Positions 43,791-51,606 of a stretch of 64,000 nucleotides of DNA are shown in pieces. Below the pieces are notes generated by a model, which saw only the letters and a program-made list of their open reading frames with translations, was not told the DNA's origin and searched no databases. A program made the position numbers and the translations under genes. Positions within the stretch are counted from its first letter, which is position 1. Each line of letters starts with the position of its first letter. This stretch comes from an uncultured Clostridia bacterium (GTDB lineage Bacteria; Bacillota; Clostridia; TANB77; CAG-508), in assembly GCA_934162255.1 (NCBI GenBank), contig CAKPIG010000004.1, positions 54,215-118,214 of the forward strand, given 5' to 3'.

Positions 43791-45692
43791 ATGGAAAAAT
43801 ATTTAAATGAAGCAATAGTAGGAAATAAAAACATATTAGCAACATTTTCAGAAAAAGGTGAGATGTTAAGATTATCTTATCCTAACAGAGATAATAGACA
43901 ATATCTAAAATACTTTTATACAGGAGTAAAAGTAAATGATTCAGATTTAATTTATTTACATGAAGACATAAACAATGTGTATGTTCAATATTATGACACA
44001 GATACAAATGTTTTAAATACTGAAATAACAAATACCTATTTCAATTTAAAAATATTGCAAACAGATTTTGCTTCAATAAAAGAAGATATATTAGTAAAAA
44101 AATGTACATTTATGAATGTTGGAAACATAGATTTAAATGTAAATTTTCTAATACATTCAGAGCTAATATCAGACCAAAACAACTTTGTAGGATGCATGAA
44201 AATTGATAATGGAATGATTCAATATGCACATGATTTCTCAGTTGCAACATTTGCTAAATCAGACAAATTATTAAGTCATCAAATAAATGATTCTCAAAGT
44301 ACAATTCATTCTGGAATAATACATGACAAAGATTATATAGGAATGTCTAAAGATTCAAGTATAAGTTATGATATAGGAACAATAAAACCAGGTGAAAAAA
44401 GAGAGATCGAAATTTGTATATATATTGATGAAAATAAAAAAACAATACAAACTGTTGAAGATGAAATTGAAAGAATACGAAAAATAGATTTAAATAAAGA
44501 ATATACAAATGCAAAAATATATTGGAGAAAATATTTAAAAGAACACAATGGAATAGAATTAAAAGAGCCAGCAAATAGTTATGAAGAAAAAATTCAAAAC
44601 ATATATAGAAGAAGTATATTATTATTTCCATTACTAATGAATCAAACAACAGGAGGAATAATAGCAGCACCAGAAATTGATGAAAACTTAACACAATGTG
44701 GAAGATATGCTTATTGTTGGCCAAGAGATGCGGTATTTATTACAAGAGCATTAGATATATTAAAAATGACAAAAGAAACTGAAAAATTCTATAGTGTATT
44801 TTGTAAAATGACACAAAGTAAAAATGGAATGTGGGAACAGAGATTTTATACAGATGGAAAGCTAGCTCCTTGCTGGGGATATCAAATAGATGAAACTGCA
44901 AGTGTAGTATATGGAATATACACACATTATGAATACACTAAAAAAGAAGAATTCTTAAAGACAAATCTTCATATGTGTGAAAAAGCAGTAGAATTCTTAA
45001 AAAAATATGTAAGAGACTTAATAGATAAAACAGGAAAATATCATGTAAGTTATGACTTGTGGGAAATGAGTGAAGGAACACACTTCTACTCATTAGCTAG
45101 TATATATGCTGCATTTGATGCAATGACAAAAATATATGATGTACTAGGAAAAAATACATCAGATTTTGAAAATAATAGATTAAAAGATGAAAAAATTGCC
45201 AAAAACAAAGATGCAATGAGAAAAATGCAGTTAGAAATAAAACAATATATTGAAAAAAATTTATATGATAATACAAGAAAATCATATGTAAGAAATACAG
45301 AAGACAAGAGAATGGACATAAGTTTACTAGGTGCAGTAGTACCATTTAAAATTTATTCTCCAAAAGAAAAGAAAGTTTTAAATACAATAGAAAATATAAA
45401 TCTTACAATAAGAACATACACAGGTGGATATCAAAGATTCGAATATGACCATTATAGAGGTGGTGCTCCTTGGCCAATTGCAAACTTATGGATGACATTA
45501 TATTACTTAGAAAATGGAGAAAAGAAAAAAGCTAAAGAAACATTTGATTTTGTTTTAAAGACAGCAGGTAAACATAGTTTTCTTGGAGAACAAGTTGATA
45601 ATAATACATTAAAACCAAATTGGGTAATAGGACTTGGCTGGGCACATGCAATGTTTATAATTGTTTTGGAAAAACTATACAAAAATCAATAG
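43791..45692 (+). CDS. GH15 family glucoamylase/trehalase-like glycosidase
   Basis: 633 residues. An N-terminal beta-sandwich domain (about 1-240) precedes the (alpha/alpha)6 barrel, with RYAYCWPRDAVFITRALDIL as the substrate-site signature and WVIGLGWAHAMFI at the C-terminus, both typical of bacterial GH15. YDLWEMSEGTHFYSLASIYAA probably carries the general acid. No signal peptide is visible, so it acts in the cytoplasm on alpha-glucans or trehalose. With the debranching enzyme at 54042 and phosphorylase at 57185 it suggests storage-glucan breakdown. The start lies 4 bases after the RNase stop, so translation is likely coupled. No strong ribosome site is seen. Confidence 0.9.
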   Translation: MEKYLNEAIVGNKNILATFSEKGEMLRLSYPNRDNRQYLKYFYTGVKVNDSDLIYLHEDINNVYVQYYDTDTNVLNTEITNTYFNLKILQTDFASIKEDILVKKCTFMNVGNIDLNVNFLIHSELISDQNNFVGCMKIDNGMIQYAHDFSVATFAKSDKLLSHQINDSQSTIHSGIIHDKDYIGMSKDSSISYDIGTIKPGEKREIEICIYIDENKKTIQTVEDEIERIRKIDLNKEYTNAKIYWRKYLKEHNGIELKEPANSYEEKIQNIYRRSILLFPLLMNQTTGGIIAAPEIDENLTQCGRYAYCWPRDAVFITRALDILKMTKETEKFYSVFCKMTQSKNGMWEQRFYTDGKLAPCWGYQIDETASVVYGIYTHYEYTKKEEFLKTNLHMCEKAVEFLKKYVRDLIDKTGKYHVSYDLWEMSEGTHFYSLASIYAAFDAMTKIYDVLGKNTSDFENNRLKDEKIAKNKDAMRKMQLEIKQYIEKNLYDNTRKSYVRNTEDKRMDISLLGAVVPFKIYSPKEKKVLNTIENINLTIRTYTGGYQRFEYDHYRGGAPWPIANLWMTLYYLENGEKKKAKETFDFVLKTAGKHSFLGEQVDNNTLKPNWVIGLGWAHAMFIIVLEKLYKNQ

Positions 45693-45716
45693 TGCACATA
45701 ATTTTAATAAAGGGAA

Positions 45717-45722
45717 TATAAT
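45717..45722 (+). promoter_or_regulatory. Possible -10 element ahead of the small sporulation-like genes
   Basis: TATAAT at 45717-45722, 27 bases before the first small gene. No SigA -35 box stands at the right distance. A sporulation sigma factor would fit the presumed role, but its boxes cannot be assigned with confidence. Confidence 0.3.
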
Positions 45723-45749
45723 ATACTAAAAATACTGGAGGAAATCATA

Positions 45750-45896
45750 ATGAAAATCTTGAAAAAAACATTTGGAGTATGCCTAATTGGATTAGGCATA
45801 GGGGTATTACTAGTATTATTCCTTCCAATTACAGGATGGTTGTTTCTAATAGGCATAATGGTAATATTAGTAGGTATATTATGGTTACTCTGCTAA
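45750..45896 (+). CDS. 48-residue membrane protein next to spoVM-like gene
   Basis: MKILKKTFGV start, then two near-continuous hydrophobic segments with many Gly residues (CLIGLGIGVLLVLFLP and WLFLIGIMVILVGILWLL) split by a PITGW turn, ending in Cys: a helical hairpin. TGGAGGAAATC is its ribosome site. Similar short hydrophobic genes beside a SpoVM-like peptide are familiar from Clostridia genomes, which suggests a joint role in spore formation. That link is inferred from context. It is real rather than a frame artefact: start, ribosome site, topology and a clean stop 15 bases before the next gene all agree. Confidence 0.75.
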   Translation: MKILKKTFGVCLIGLGIGVLLVLFLPITGWLFLIGIMVILVGILWLLC

Positions 45897-45911
45897 AAAG
45901 GAGGTTTACAT

Positions 45912-45986
45912 ATGACTATTGTAGTAAAAAAAGTGCCAAAATGTTTAAGAGGAATAGTAAAATTATTGTTTAGAATTAAAGACTAA
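45912..45986 (+). CDS. spoVM: SpoVM-like sporulation peptide
   Basis: 24 residues: MTIVVKKVPKCLRGIVKLLF, then RIKD. Against B. subtilis SpoVM (26 residues) the positions K7, P9, K10, L12, G14, I15 and V16 coincide without a gap, and the C-terminal KD is shared. Pro9 is the residue that keeps the SpoVM helix able to sense membrane curvature. SpoVM sits on the convex forespore membrane and recruits SpoIVA to start coat assembly. A perfect AAGGAGG site lies 7 bases upstream. The gene is far below usual gene-calling limits. Assignment rests on this short alignment from memory and on context. Confidence 0.8.
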   Translation: MTIVVKKVPKCLRGIVKLLFRIKD

Positions 45987-46000
45987 TTGAATAAAAAAAG

Positions 46001-46039
46001 AAAAATAGCACATAAATTAAAAAGAAGTGCTATTTTTTT
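46001..46039 (+). terminator. Terminator or attenuator between spoVM-like gene and clpC
   Basis: AAAAATAGCAC (46001-46011) pairs with GTGCTATTTTT (46027-46037), with a 15-base loop and seven T. Only about 18 bases separate it from the next start codon, which leaves no room for a promoter after it. Confidence 0.8.
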
Positions 46040-46057
46040 ATTGGAGGAAAGTAAATT

Positions 46058-46222
46058 ATGAATAAAGAGAAAAAAGTAAACCATCCAGAAGTAGGAGAAG
46101 ATTCAACAAAATATGGAGAATTTGTATCATCATATTTTGCATGGATTCCATTACCAGAACAAAAAGAGAAAGCAAAAGAATTAAATGAAATGACAAAAAG
46201 AGGAGGTAAAAATGATATATAA
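46058..46222 (+). CDS. 54-residue hypothetical protein overlapping the clpC start
   Basis: A TTGGAGGAAAG ribosome site precedes an ATG that reads MNKEKKVNHPEVGEDSTKYG and on to NEMTKRGGKNDI. It is hydrophilic, without a membrane segment or known motif; the centre has FVSSYFAWIPLPEQ. The last 11 bases overlap clpC, and the clpC ribosome site (GAGGAGG) is inside this gene. The layout suggests translational coupling. In other Bacillota clpC is preceded by ctsR, mcsA and mcsB; none of these is here, and this product resembles none of them. Confidence 0.65.
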   Translation: MNKEKKVNHPEVGEDSTKYGEFVSSYFAWIPLPEQKEKAKELNEMTKRGGKNDI

Positions 46223-48611
46223 ATTTACAGGTAAAGCTAAAAAAACAATAGAGATTGCAAATGATATATCTATAGAATTAGGACATAATTATATTGGAAC
46301 AGAACATATATTATATGGCTTGGTAAAAGAAGGAGAAGGAATTGCAGCAAAAGTTCTTATAAATAAAGGAATAACAGAAGAAAAAATATATAAAAAAATA
46401 GAGGAAATATTAGGAAAAGGAAAAGAAATAAAAGAATCACTTGGTTTTACGCCAAAGGGAAAAAAAGTTTTAGAAAATGCACTTTTAGAAGCTAAAAGAT
46501 TAGGATATAATCATATAGGGACAGAACATTTATTATTAGCAATATTAAAAGAAGATTGCATAGCAGTACAAATAATAAAAGATTTAAATATAGAAATACC
46601 TAAAATCTATAGTGAAATTGCTAAAATAATAAATGAAGAAAATAAAGAAGAAGTAACTTATAAGGCTAATACCAAAACAACTTTAACACCAACATTAAAT
46701 CAATTTGGAGTAGATATAACAGAAAAGGCAGAGCAAGGAAAATTTGATGATGTAATAGGAAGAAAAAATGAAATTGAAAGAATAATAGAAATATTATCAA
46801 GAAGAACCAAAAATAATCCATGTTTAGTAGGAAAGCCAGGAGTAGGAAAAACAGCAATAATAGAAGGCTTAGCAGAAAAAATCATAAATGGTGAAGTAAC
46901 AGAAAACTTAATAGAAAAAAGAATTATAAATATAGATATATCAGGTTTAGTAGCAGGAGCAAAATATAGAGGTGATTTTGAAGAAAGACTAAAAAAGGTA
47001 TTAAATGAAGTAAAAAAAGCAGAAAACATAATATTATTTATAGATGAAATACATACAATAGTCGGAGCAGGAGCAGCAGAAGGAGCAATAGATGCAGCAA
47101 ATATATTAAAGCCATTATTGGCAAGAGGTGAAATTCAGTTAATAGGAGCAACAACAACAGAAGAATACAAACAGTATATAGAAAAAGACGCAGCATTAGA
47201 AAGAAGATTTAGTGTAGTAAATATAGAAGAACCATCAGAAGAAGAATCTATAGAAATATTACTAGGAGTAAGAGATAAATATGAAGCACACCATAATGTT
47301 CAAATTACAGAAAGTGCAATAAAATCAGCTGTAAAATTGTCAAATAGATATATATCAGATAGATTTTTGCCCGATAAAGCAATAGATTTGATTGATGAGA
47401 CTGCAGCACAAGCAAATATAAAATCAAGTGTAATTCCAGAACAAATAAAGCAAATTAAAGAACAAATAGAGGTAGTTTCAAAAGAAAAAGAAGAAGCAAT
47501 CTATAACCAAGAATTTGAAAAAGCAGCTAATATACGAGATATAGAAAGAAAACTAAAAAGAGAATTAGAATTAATTATGAGTAAAAGAAATGAAAAAAAT
47601 AATCAGAAAATAACTAAAATAACGGAAGAAGATATTGCAGAAGTGTTATCAAGATGGACTGGAATACCAACTAAAAGAATAACAGAAAGTGAAAACGAAA
47701 GATTAAAAAATTTGAAAGAAGAGTTACACAAAAGAATAATAGGACAAAATGAAGCGGTAGAAGCGGTTGCAAAATCAATAATAAGAAGTAGATTAGGAAT
47801 AAATGATCTTAACAGGCCTATTGGTTCATTTCTATTTTTAGGACCTACTGGAGTAGGAAAAACAGAACTTTCAAAAGCATTAGCTGAAATATTATTTGAA
47901 AATGAAAAATCAATTATAAAACTAGATATGTCAGAATATATGGAAGCACATTCAATATCAAAAATAATAGGTTCACCACCAGGATATATTGGATATGAAA
48001 CAGGAGGACAATTAACAGAAAAAATAAGAAAAAAACCATATTCGGTAATTTTATTTGATGAAATAGAAAAGGCACATCCAGATGTAATGAACATATTACT
48101 TCAAATACTAGAAGATGGAAAATTAACAGATTCTCAGGGACGAGAAGTAAATTTTAAAAATACAATAATAATAATGACCTCTAATATAGGCGCAAAATAT
48201 ATTACAAATAACAAAACTTTAGGGTTTATAGAAGATAAAAATGAAAATAAAAAGGAATATGAAGAAAGTTCAAAAGAAGTAATAAAAGAATTAAAAAGAG
48301 AATTAAGACCAGAATTTATTAATAGAATAGATGACATAATAGTATTTCACAAATTAAGTGATGAAGAATTAAAAAATATAGCAAAAATAATGATAGAAAA
48401 TTTAGAAAAAAAGCTAAAAGAACAGCAATATATAGTAAAAATAAATCCAAGAGCAATAGAGAAAATAATAAACAATATTAGTGAAGAAGATAGAAAATAT
48501 GGGGCTAGACCAGTAAGAAGGACAATTAAAAACATTGTAGAAGATAAAATATCAGAAGAAATAATAAATGGTAAAATAAAGAAAAATAAAATGATAGAAA
48601 TTGAAATATAA
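46212..48611 (+). CDS. clpC: ATP-dependent Clp protease ATPase subunit ClpC
   Basis: 799 residues. Two Clp-N repeats (about 1-145, with LGHNYIGTEHILYGL and LGYNHIGTEHLLLAI) precede AAA1 with Walker A GKPGVGKT (207-214). A middle region with a UVR-like coiled stretch follows (KEEAIYNQEFEKAANIRDIE, about 430-450), then AAA2 with GPTGVGKT (544-551). The C-terminal D2-small domain holds YGARPVRRTI. It unfolds substrates for ClpP and controls stress response and development. Usual partners (ctsR, mcsAB) are not nearby. Its mRNA would carry the hairpin at 46001-46039 unless transcription starts elsewhere. Confidence 0.96.
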   Translation: MIYKFTGKAKKTIEIANDISIELGHNYIGTEHILYGLVKEGEGIAAKVLINKGITEEKIYKKIEEILGKGKEIKESLGFTPKGKKVLENALLEAKRLGYNHIGTEHLLLAILKEDCIAVQIIKDLNIEIPKIYSEIAKIINEENKEEVTYKANTKTTLTPTLNQFGVDITEKAEQGKFDDVIGRKNEIERIIEILSRRTKNNPCLVGKPGVGKTAIIEGLAEKIINGEVTENLIEKRIINIDISGLVAGAKYRGDFEERLKKVLNEVKKAENIILFIDEIHTIVGAGAAEGAIDAANILKPLLARGEIQLIGATTTEEYKQYIEKDAALERRFSVVNIEEPSEEESIEILLGVRDKYEAHHNVQITESAIKSAVKLSNRYISDRFLPDKAIDLIDETAAQANIKSSVIPEQIKQIKEQIEVVSKEKEEAIYNQEFEKAANIRDIERKLKRELELIMSKRNEKNNQKITKITEEDIAEVLSRWTGIPTKRITESENERLKNLKEELHKRIIGQNEAVEAVAKSIIRSRLGINDLNRPIGSFLFLGPTGVGKTELSKALAEILFENEKSIIKLDMSEYMEAHSISKIIGSPPGYIGYETGGQLTEKIRKKPYSVILFDEIEKAHPDVMNILLQILEDGKLTDSQGREVNFKNTIIIMTSNIGAKYITNNKTLGFIEDKNENKKEYEESSKEVIKELKRELRPEFINRIDDIIVFHKLSDEELKNIAKIMIENLEKKLKEQQYIVKINPRAIEKIINNISEEDRKYGARPVRRTIKNIVEDKISEEIINGKIKKNKMIEIEI

Positions 48612-48616
48612 AATAA

Positions 48617-48648
48617 TAGATGGGTATTAAGAATTAGATACCCATCTA
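48617..48648. terminator. Convergent terminator hairpin
   Basis: TAGATGGGTAT (48617-48627) and ATACCCATCTA (48638-48648) form a perfect 11-bp stem with a 10-base loop. It covers the 3' end of the minus-strand gene, including its stop codon at 48627-48629. The T tract is better on the minus strand. Confidence 0.72.
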
Positions 48649-48962
48649 TCAACTTTTATTTCATTATATTTTTTCAAAACCTCATCATATTTTTTAAATT
48701 CATCTTCCCAGATAATATCTGGAATCTTATCAAAAGCATTAAAAACTTTTTCTGCTTGCATCAAATAAAAAACTTGTTGTTGAGGAGAAAGTTTTTTATA
48801 CTTCTTTGAGAATTCATATAATTTATCTAAAATTTGGTTTGCTTCAATAAAACTCCAAAAATCTTTAACATTAATTCCTGCTAATTTTATTTGCATTACA
48901 GCATATACACATAAAGCAAATATTATAAATAATAAAAAATATATTATCACTAATAATGGCAT
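48627..48962 (-). CDS. Hypothetical single-helix membrane protein
   Basis: 111 residues: an N-terminal membrane helix (about 3-25) and a soluble helical domain containing DFWSFIEANQILDKLYEFSK and LSPQQQVFYLMQAEKVFNAF. The plus-strand text before the ATG reads CATGTCTACACCTCTTT, so the minus strand offers an AAAGAGGTG ribosome site 7 bases upstream. No family recognised. It is convergent to clpC and shares its hairpin. Expression appears independent. Confidence 0.72.
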   Translation of the reverse strand: MPLLVIIYFLLFIIFALCVYAVMQIKLAGINVKDFWSFIEANQILDKLYEFSKKYKKLSPQQQVFYLMQAEKVFNAFDKIPDIIWEDEFKKYDEVLKKYNEIKVDRWVSNS

Positions 48963-49048
48963 GTCTACACCTCTTTACAATTCATAATCTACAACTAATT
49001 ATAACATATTGTGTAAAGAAATGCAATCTTTTCTAAAAATAAGAATAT

Positions 49049-49076
49049 TTGCTAGATTTTATTAATTTACTATAGT
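49049..49076 (+). promoter_or_regulatory. Candidate promoter of the CDF exporter
   Basis: TTGCTA (49049-49054), a 16-base spacer and TATAGT (49071-49076). A better -10 (TATAAT, 49076-49081) has no good -35 partner. Confidence 0.45.
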
Positions 49077-49104
49077 ATAATAAAAACTAGAAGGAGACAG
49101 ACAA

Positions 49105-49986
49105 ATGGAAGAAAGGTACAAAGTTACAAAAATAGTAGGAATATTAGGAATAATAGGAAACATATTTCTGCTAATAATAAAAGGAACAATAGGAACAATA
49201 AGTAAAAGTCAAGCAATGATAGCTGACAGTATAAATAGTGCTGGAGATATATTTGCATCAATAATGACATTTATAGGCAATAAAATTGCAAGTGTCCCCA
49301 AAGACAAAAATCATAATTTTGGACATGGAAAAGCAGAATATATATTTTCATTATTAATTTCATTATCAATGATAGGAGTTTCATTAAAAATGATAATAAA
49401 AGCTATCATTAAATTAATAAACGGCAGTGAAATAATATATTCAAACTGGTTAATTATTGTATGTATAGTAACAATATTAACAAAACTCATGTTATATTTT
49501 TATACAAAAAATAAATATAAATTGTGCAATAATATTTTATTAGAAGCAAGTATGCAAGACCATAGAAATGACTGTATAATAACCACATTTACATTAATGT
49601 CAATACTATTATCTATAAAAGGAATATATTGGTTTGATAGTATAGTTGGAATAGGAATTTCAGCGTGGATATGCAAAACAGGAATAAAAATATTTATAGA
49701 AAGTTATAATGTATTAATGGATATATCTGTGGATGAAAATACTAAGGATATAATTTTAGATTTAATACATAGCTATAAAGAAGTAAAAGCAATAAACGAT
49801 ATATCTTCAGCACCAGTAGGGTATCAATATGTAATATTTTTAACAATTGCTGTTGATGGAAATATGACTACATTTGATAGTCATAATCTAGCGGATTGTT
49901 TAGAAAATAGTATATCAAAAGTAGAAAATGTATATAAAGCAATAGTTCACATAGAACCATATAAAGAAGAAAAAAGTAGCAATTAA
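49105..49986 (+). CDS. Cation diffusion facilitator, probably manganese type
   Basis: 293 residues with six membrane helices and a C-terminal cytoplasmic domain (from about 205, ISVDENTKDIILDLI). The transport-site residues are N44-x3-D48 in helix 2 (DSINSAGD) and D152-x3-D156 in helix 5 (DHRND). Zinc exporters such as CzcD have HxxxD pairs, whereas the manganese exporter MntE of streptococci has an NDDD set. That favours Mn2+ efflux here, by inference. HNFGHGKAEY after helix 2 is the family loop. The ribosome site is AGAAGGAGAC. No metal regulator is adjacent. Confidence 0.88.
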   Translation: MEERYKVTKIVGILGIIGNIFLLIIKGTIGTISKSQAMIADSINSAGDIFASIMTFIGNKIASVPKDKNHNFGHGKAEYIFSLLISLSMIGVSLKMIIKAIIKLINGSEIIYSNWLIIVCIVTILTKLMLYFYTKNKYKLCNNILLEASMQDHRNDCIITTFTLMSILLSIKGIYWFDSIVGIGISAWICKTGIKIFIESYNVLMDISVDENTKDIILDLIHSYKEVKAINDISSAPVGYQYVIFLTIAVDGNMTTFDSHNLADCLENSISKVENVYKAIVHIEPYKEEKSSN

Positions 49987-49994
49987 ATGCTACT
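49970..49994 (-). terminator. Compact terminator between convergent genes
   Basis: AGTAGCA (49975-49981) and TGCTACT (49988-49994) form a 7-bp stem that overlaps the stops of both genes. On the minus strand a TTTTT run follows at 49974-49970. Confidence 0.6.
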
Positions 49995-50904
49995 CCTTAT
50001 CTTCTTTTTTATCTGATTTTAAGACTTCTTTTACAGCACCTAAACTTCCCAAAGCGCTTGTTGCTTCAAATGGAATAAATACTTTGTTAGCATCACCTTT
50101 AGCGATTTCTTCAAGAGCTTCAAGAGATTTAATTTGAACTAATTTTTCATCTGGGTCAGCAGCTTTAATTGCATCATAAACCATAGAAATCTCTTTTGCT
50201 TTTGCCTCTGCAACTGTTTTAATTGCTTGTGCTTCACCAGCAGCTCTTCTAATTCTAGATTCTCTATCAGCTTCAGCTTCAAGAATAGCTGCAGTTTTTT
50301 TACCTTCTGCAATAGTAACATCAGATTGTTTTTGAGCTTCAGCTTCAAGAATTAAAGCTCTTTTATTTCTTTCTGCATTCATTTGTTTTTCCATTGCATC
50401 TCTTACATCAGGTGGTGGAGTAATATCTTTAATCTCAACTCTATTTATTTTACATCCCCATCTATCTGTTGCATCATCAAAAACAGTTCTTAATTTTGCA
50501 TTAATAATTTCCCTTGAACTAAAAGTTTCATCTAAATCCATTTCGCCTATAATATCACGTATAGCTGTAACAGAAAGATATTCAATACCTTTTTTCAAAC
50601 TTTGAATTTCATAAACAGCTTTAGCTGGATCTGTTATTTGATAAAACAAAACAGTATCAACAGATATTGTTACATTATCTTTAGTAATAACACTTTGAGG
50701 TGGTACGTCCATAGTTTGTTGTTTTAAACTAACCACACTTCTTACATGATCTACAAATGGAATAATAATTGTAAGACCTGCATCTGCAACTTTGTGAAAT
50801 TTACCTAATCTTTCAATAATGTACACTTCTGATTGTCTAACAACTTTAATTGATTTAAATGCTAAAATTACTAATAAAATAAGTAATATAATTAAAACTA
50901 TCAT
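49990..50904 (-). CDS. SPFH/band 7 domain membrane protein (paraslipin type)
   Basis: 304 residues. One N-terminal membrane helix (about 1-17) is followed by the SPFH domain (EVYIIERLGKFHKVADAGLT, VVSLKQQTMDVPPQSVITKD) and a long Ala/Glu-rich coiled coil (about 185-265, AEAQKQSDVTIAEGKKTAAI). Such proteins form membrane microdomain scaffolds that assist membrane proteases and signalling. The usual partner, an NfeD-type membrane protein, is not adjacent. The start has AAAGGAGGA. A palindrome sits in its leader. Full length. Confidence 0.94.
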   Translation of the reverse strand: MIVLIILLILLVILAFKSIKVVRQSEVYIIERLGKFHKVADAGLTIIIPFVDHVRSVVSLKQQTMDVPPQSVITKDNVTISVDTVLFYQITDPAKAVYEIQSLKKGIEYLSVTAIRDIIGEMDLDETFSSREIINAKLRTVFDDATDRWGCKINRVEIKDITPPPDVRDAMEKQMNAERNKRALILEAEAQKQSDVTIAEGKKTAAILEAEADRESRIRRAAGEAQAIKTVAEAKAKEISMVYDAIKAADPDEKLVQIKSLEALEEIAKGDANKVFIPFEATSALGSLGAVKEVLKSDKKEDKE

Positions 50905-50918
50905 ATAATCCTCCTTTG

Positions 50919-50936
50919 AACAAGATAAATCTTGTT
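50919..50936. promoter_or_regulatory. Perfect palindrome in the leader of the SPFH gene
   Basis: AACAAGAT, AA, ATCTTGTT (50919-50936), right before the ribosome site of the minus-strand gene. It could be a repressor operator or an RNA hairpin that limits translation. No T run follows, so it is not a terminator. Confidence 0.45.
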
Positions 50937-50981
50937 ACATAAAATTAAAACCTTTATTTAGTAATCTTTAGTACAATTATC

Positions 50982-51010
50982 ATTATACTACATTTTTTAG
51001 TATTTTTAAA
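50982..51010 (-). promoter_or_regulatory. Candidate promoter of the SPFH gene
   Basis: Read on the minus strand: TTTAAA (51010-51005), a 17-base spacer and TATAAT (50987-50982). A start point near 50975 would give a leader of about 70 bases that contains the palindrome. Confidence 0.6.
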
Positions 51011-51086
51011 GAGATTTATAAAAAAAACTTGTAAATTAAGGAAAAAAATGATAATATTTAAAAAAATAGGCAAAGGAGAAAAAACT

Positions 51087-51602
51087 GTGAGAGATAATAA
51101 AGGTGTAACACTAATAGCGTTAGTTGTAACTATAGTAGTAATGTTAATAATAGCAGGAACATCAGTTTATACTGGAATGAATTCATTAGAAGATGCAAAA
51201 GAAGAATCACTTAAAGCAGAATTAAACATGATGAAACAAGTTGTATTAGAAAACTATACAAAATTTTTAAATACACAAAATGAAAAATATTTAGTAGGAA
51301 CTGAACAAGATTACGAAAATGTATTTAATAAAGTAAGTCCAATAGGTATAGATTTAAAAGCACAGGAGTATAGTTTAACAGGTGGCACTGGTTTACCAGA
51401 AGAATATTATTATGAAATAGAAGAAAGAGATTATGAAACATTGCAAATCTCTAAACCAGAAGGAAATATAAATAAATATATAGTTAATTATAGTACAGGA
51501 GAAGTAATAAATATTGGTCAAATAGATGAAGGAAATGCAACTAATGAAAAAATTGATTTAATATATACATATGCTGTTCAAAATAAGCAAAAGGAAGGTT
51601 AA
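51087..51602 (+). CDS. Prepilin-like small secreted protein
   Basis: About 171 residues from GTG 51087, chosen because AAAGGAG is 8 bases upstream and the prepilin motif then starts at residue 5; an in-frame ATG at 51048 lacks a ribosome site. The N-terminus (RDNKGVTLIALVVTIVVMLI) has the G-x-TLI cleavage pattern with Ala at position 5 where type IV pilins have Glu. A helix (about 25-60) and a small C-terminal domain follow. Its N-terminus resembles the 869-residue protein at 26608. No pilus motor, PilD or platform gene is in the window. It lies 4 bases before murB. Confidence 0.75.
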   Translation: MRDNKGVTLIALVVTIVVMLIIAGTSVYTGMNSLEDAKEESLKAELNMMKQVVLENYTKFLNTQNEKYLVGTEQDYENVFNKVSPIGIDLKAQEYSLTGGTGLPEEYYYEIEERDYETLQISKPEGNINKYIVNYSTGEVINIGQIDEGNATNEKIDLIYTYAVQNKQKEG

Positions 51603-51606
51603 TAAA

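Noticed and set aside
45779..45973. 64-codon plus-strand frame over the two small genes
   Set aside because: It overlaps both the 48- and 24-residue genes in another frame. It has no ribosome site and its translation looks random, while the two small genes each have strong sites and sensible topology.
51571..51606. ATG 51571 as murB start
   Set aside because: It overlaps the previous gene, and AAGGAAGG is correctly spaced for TTG 51607.
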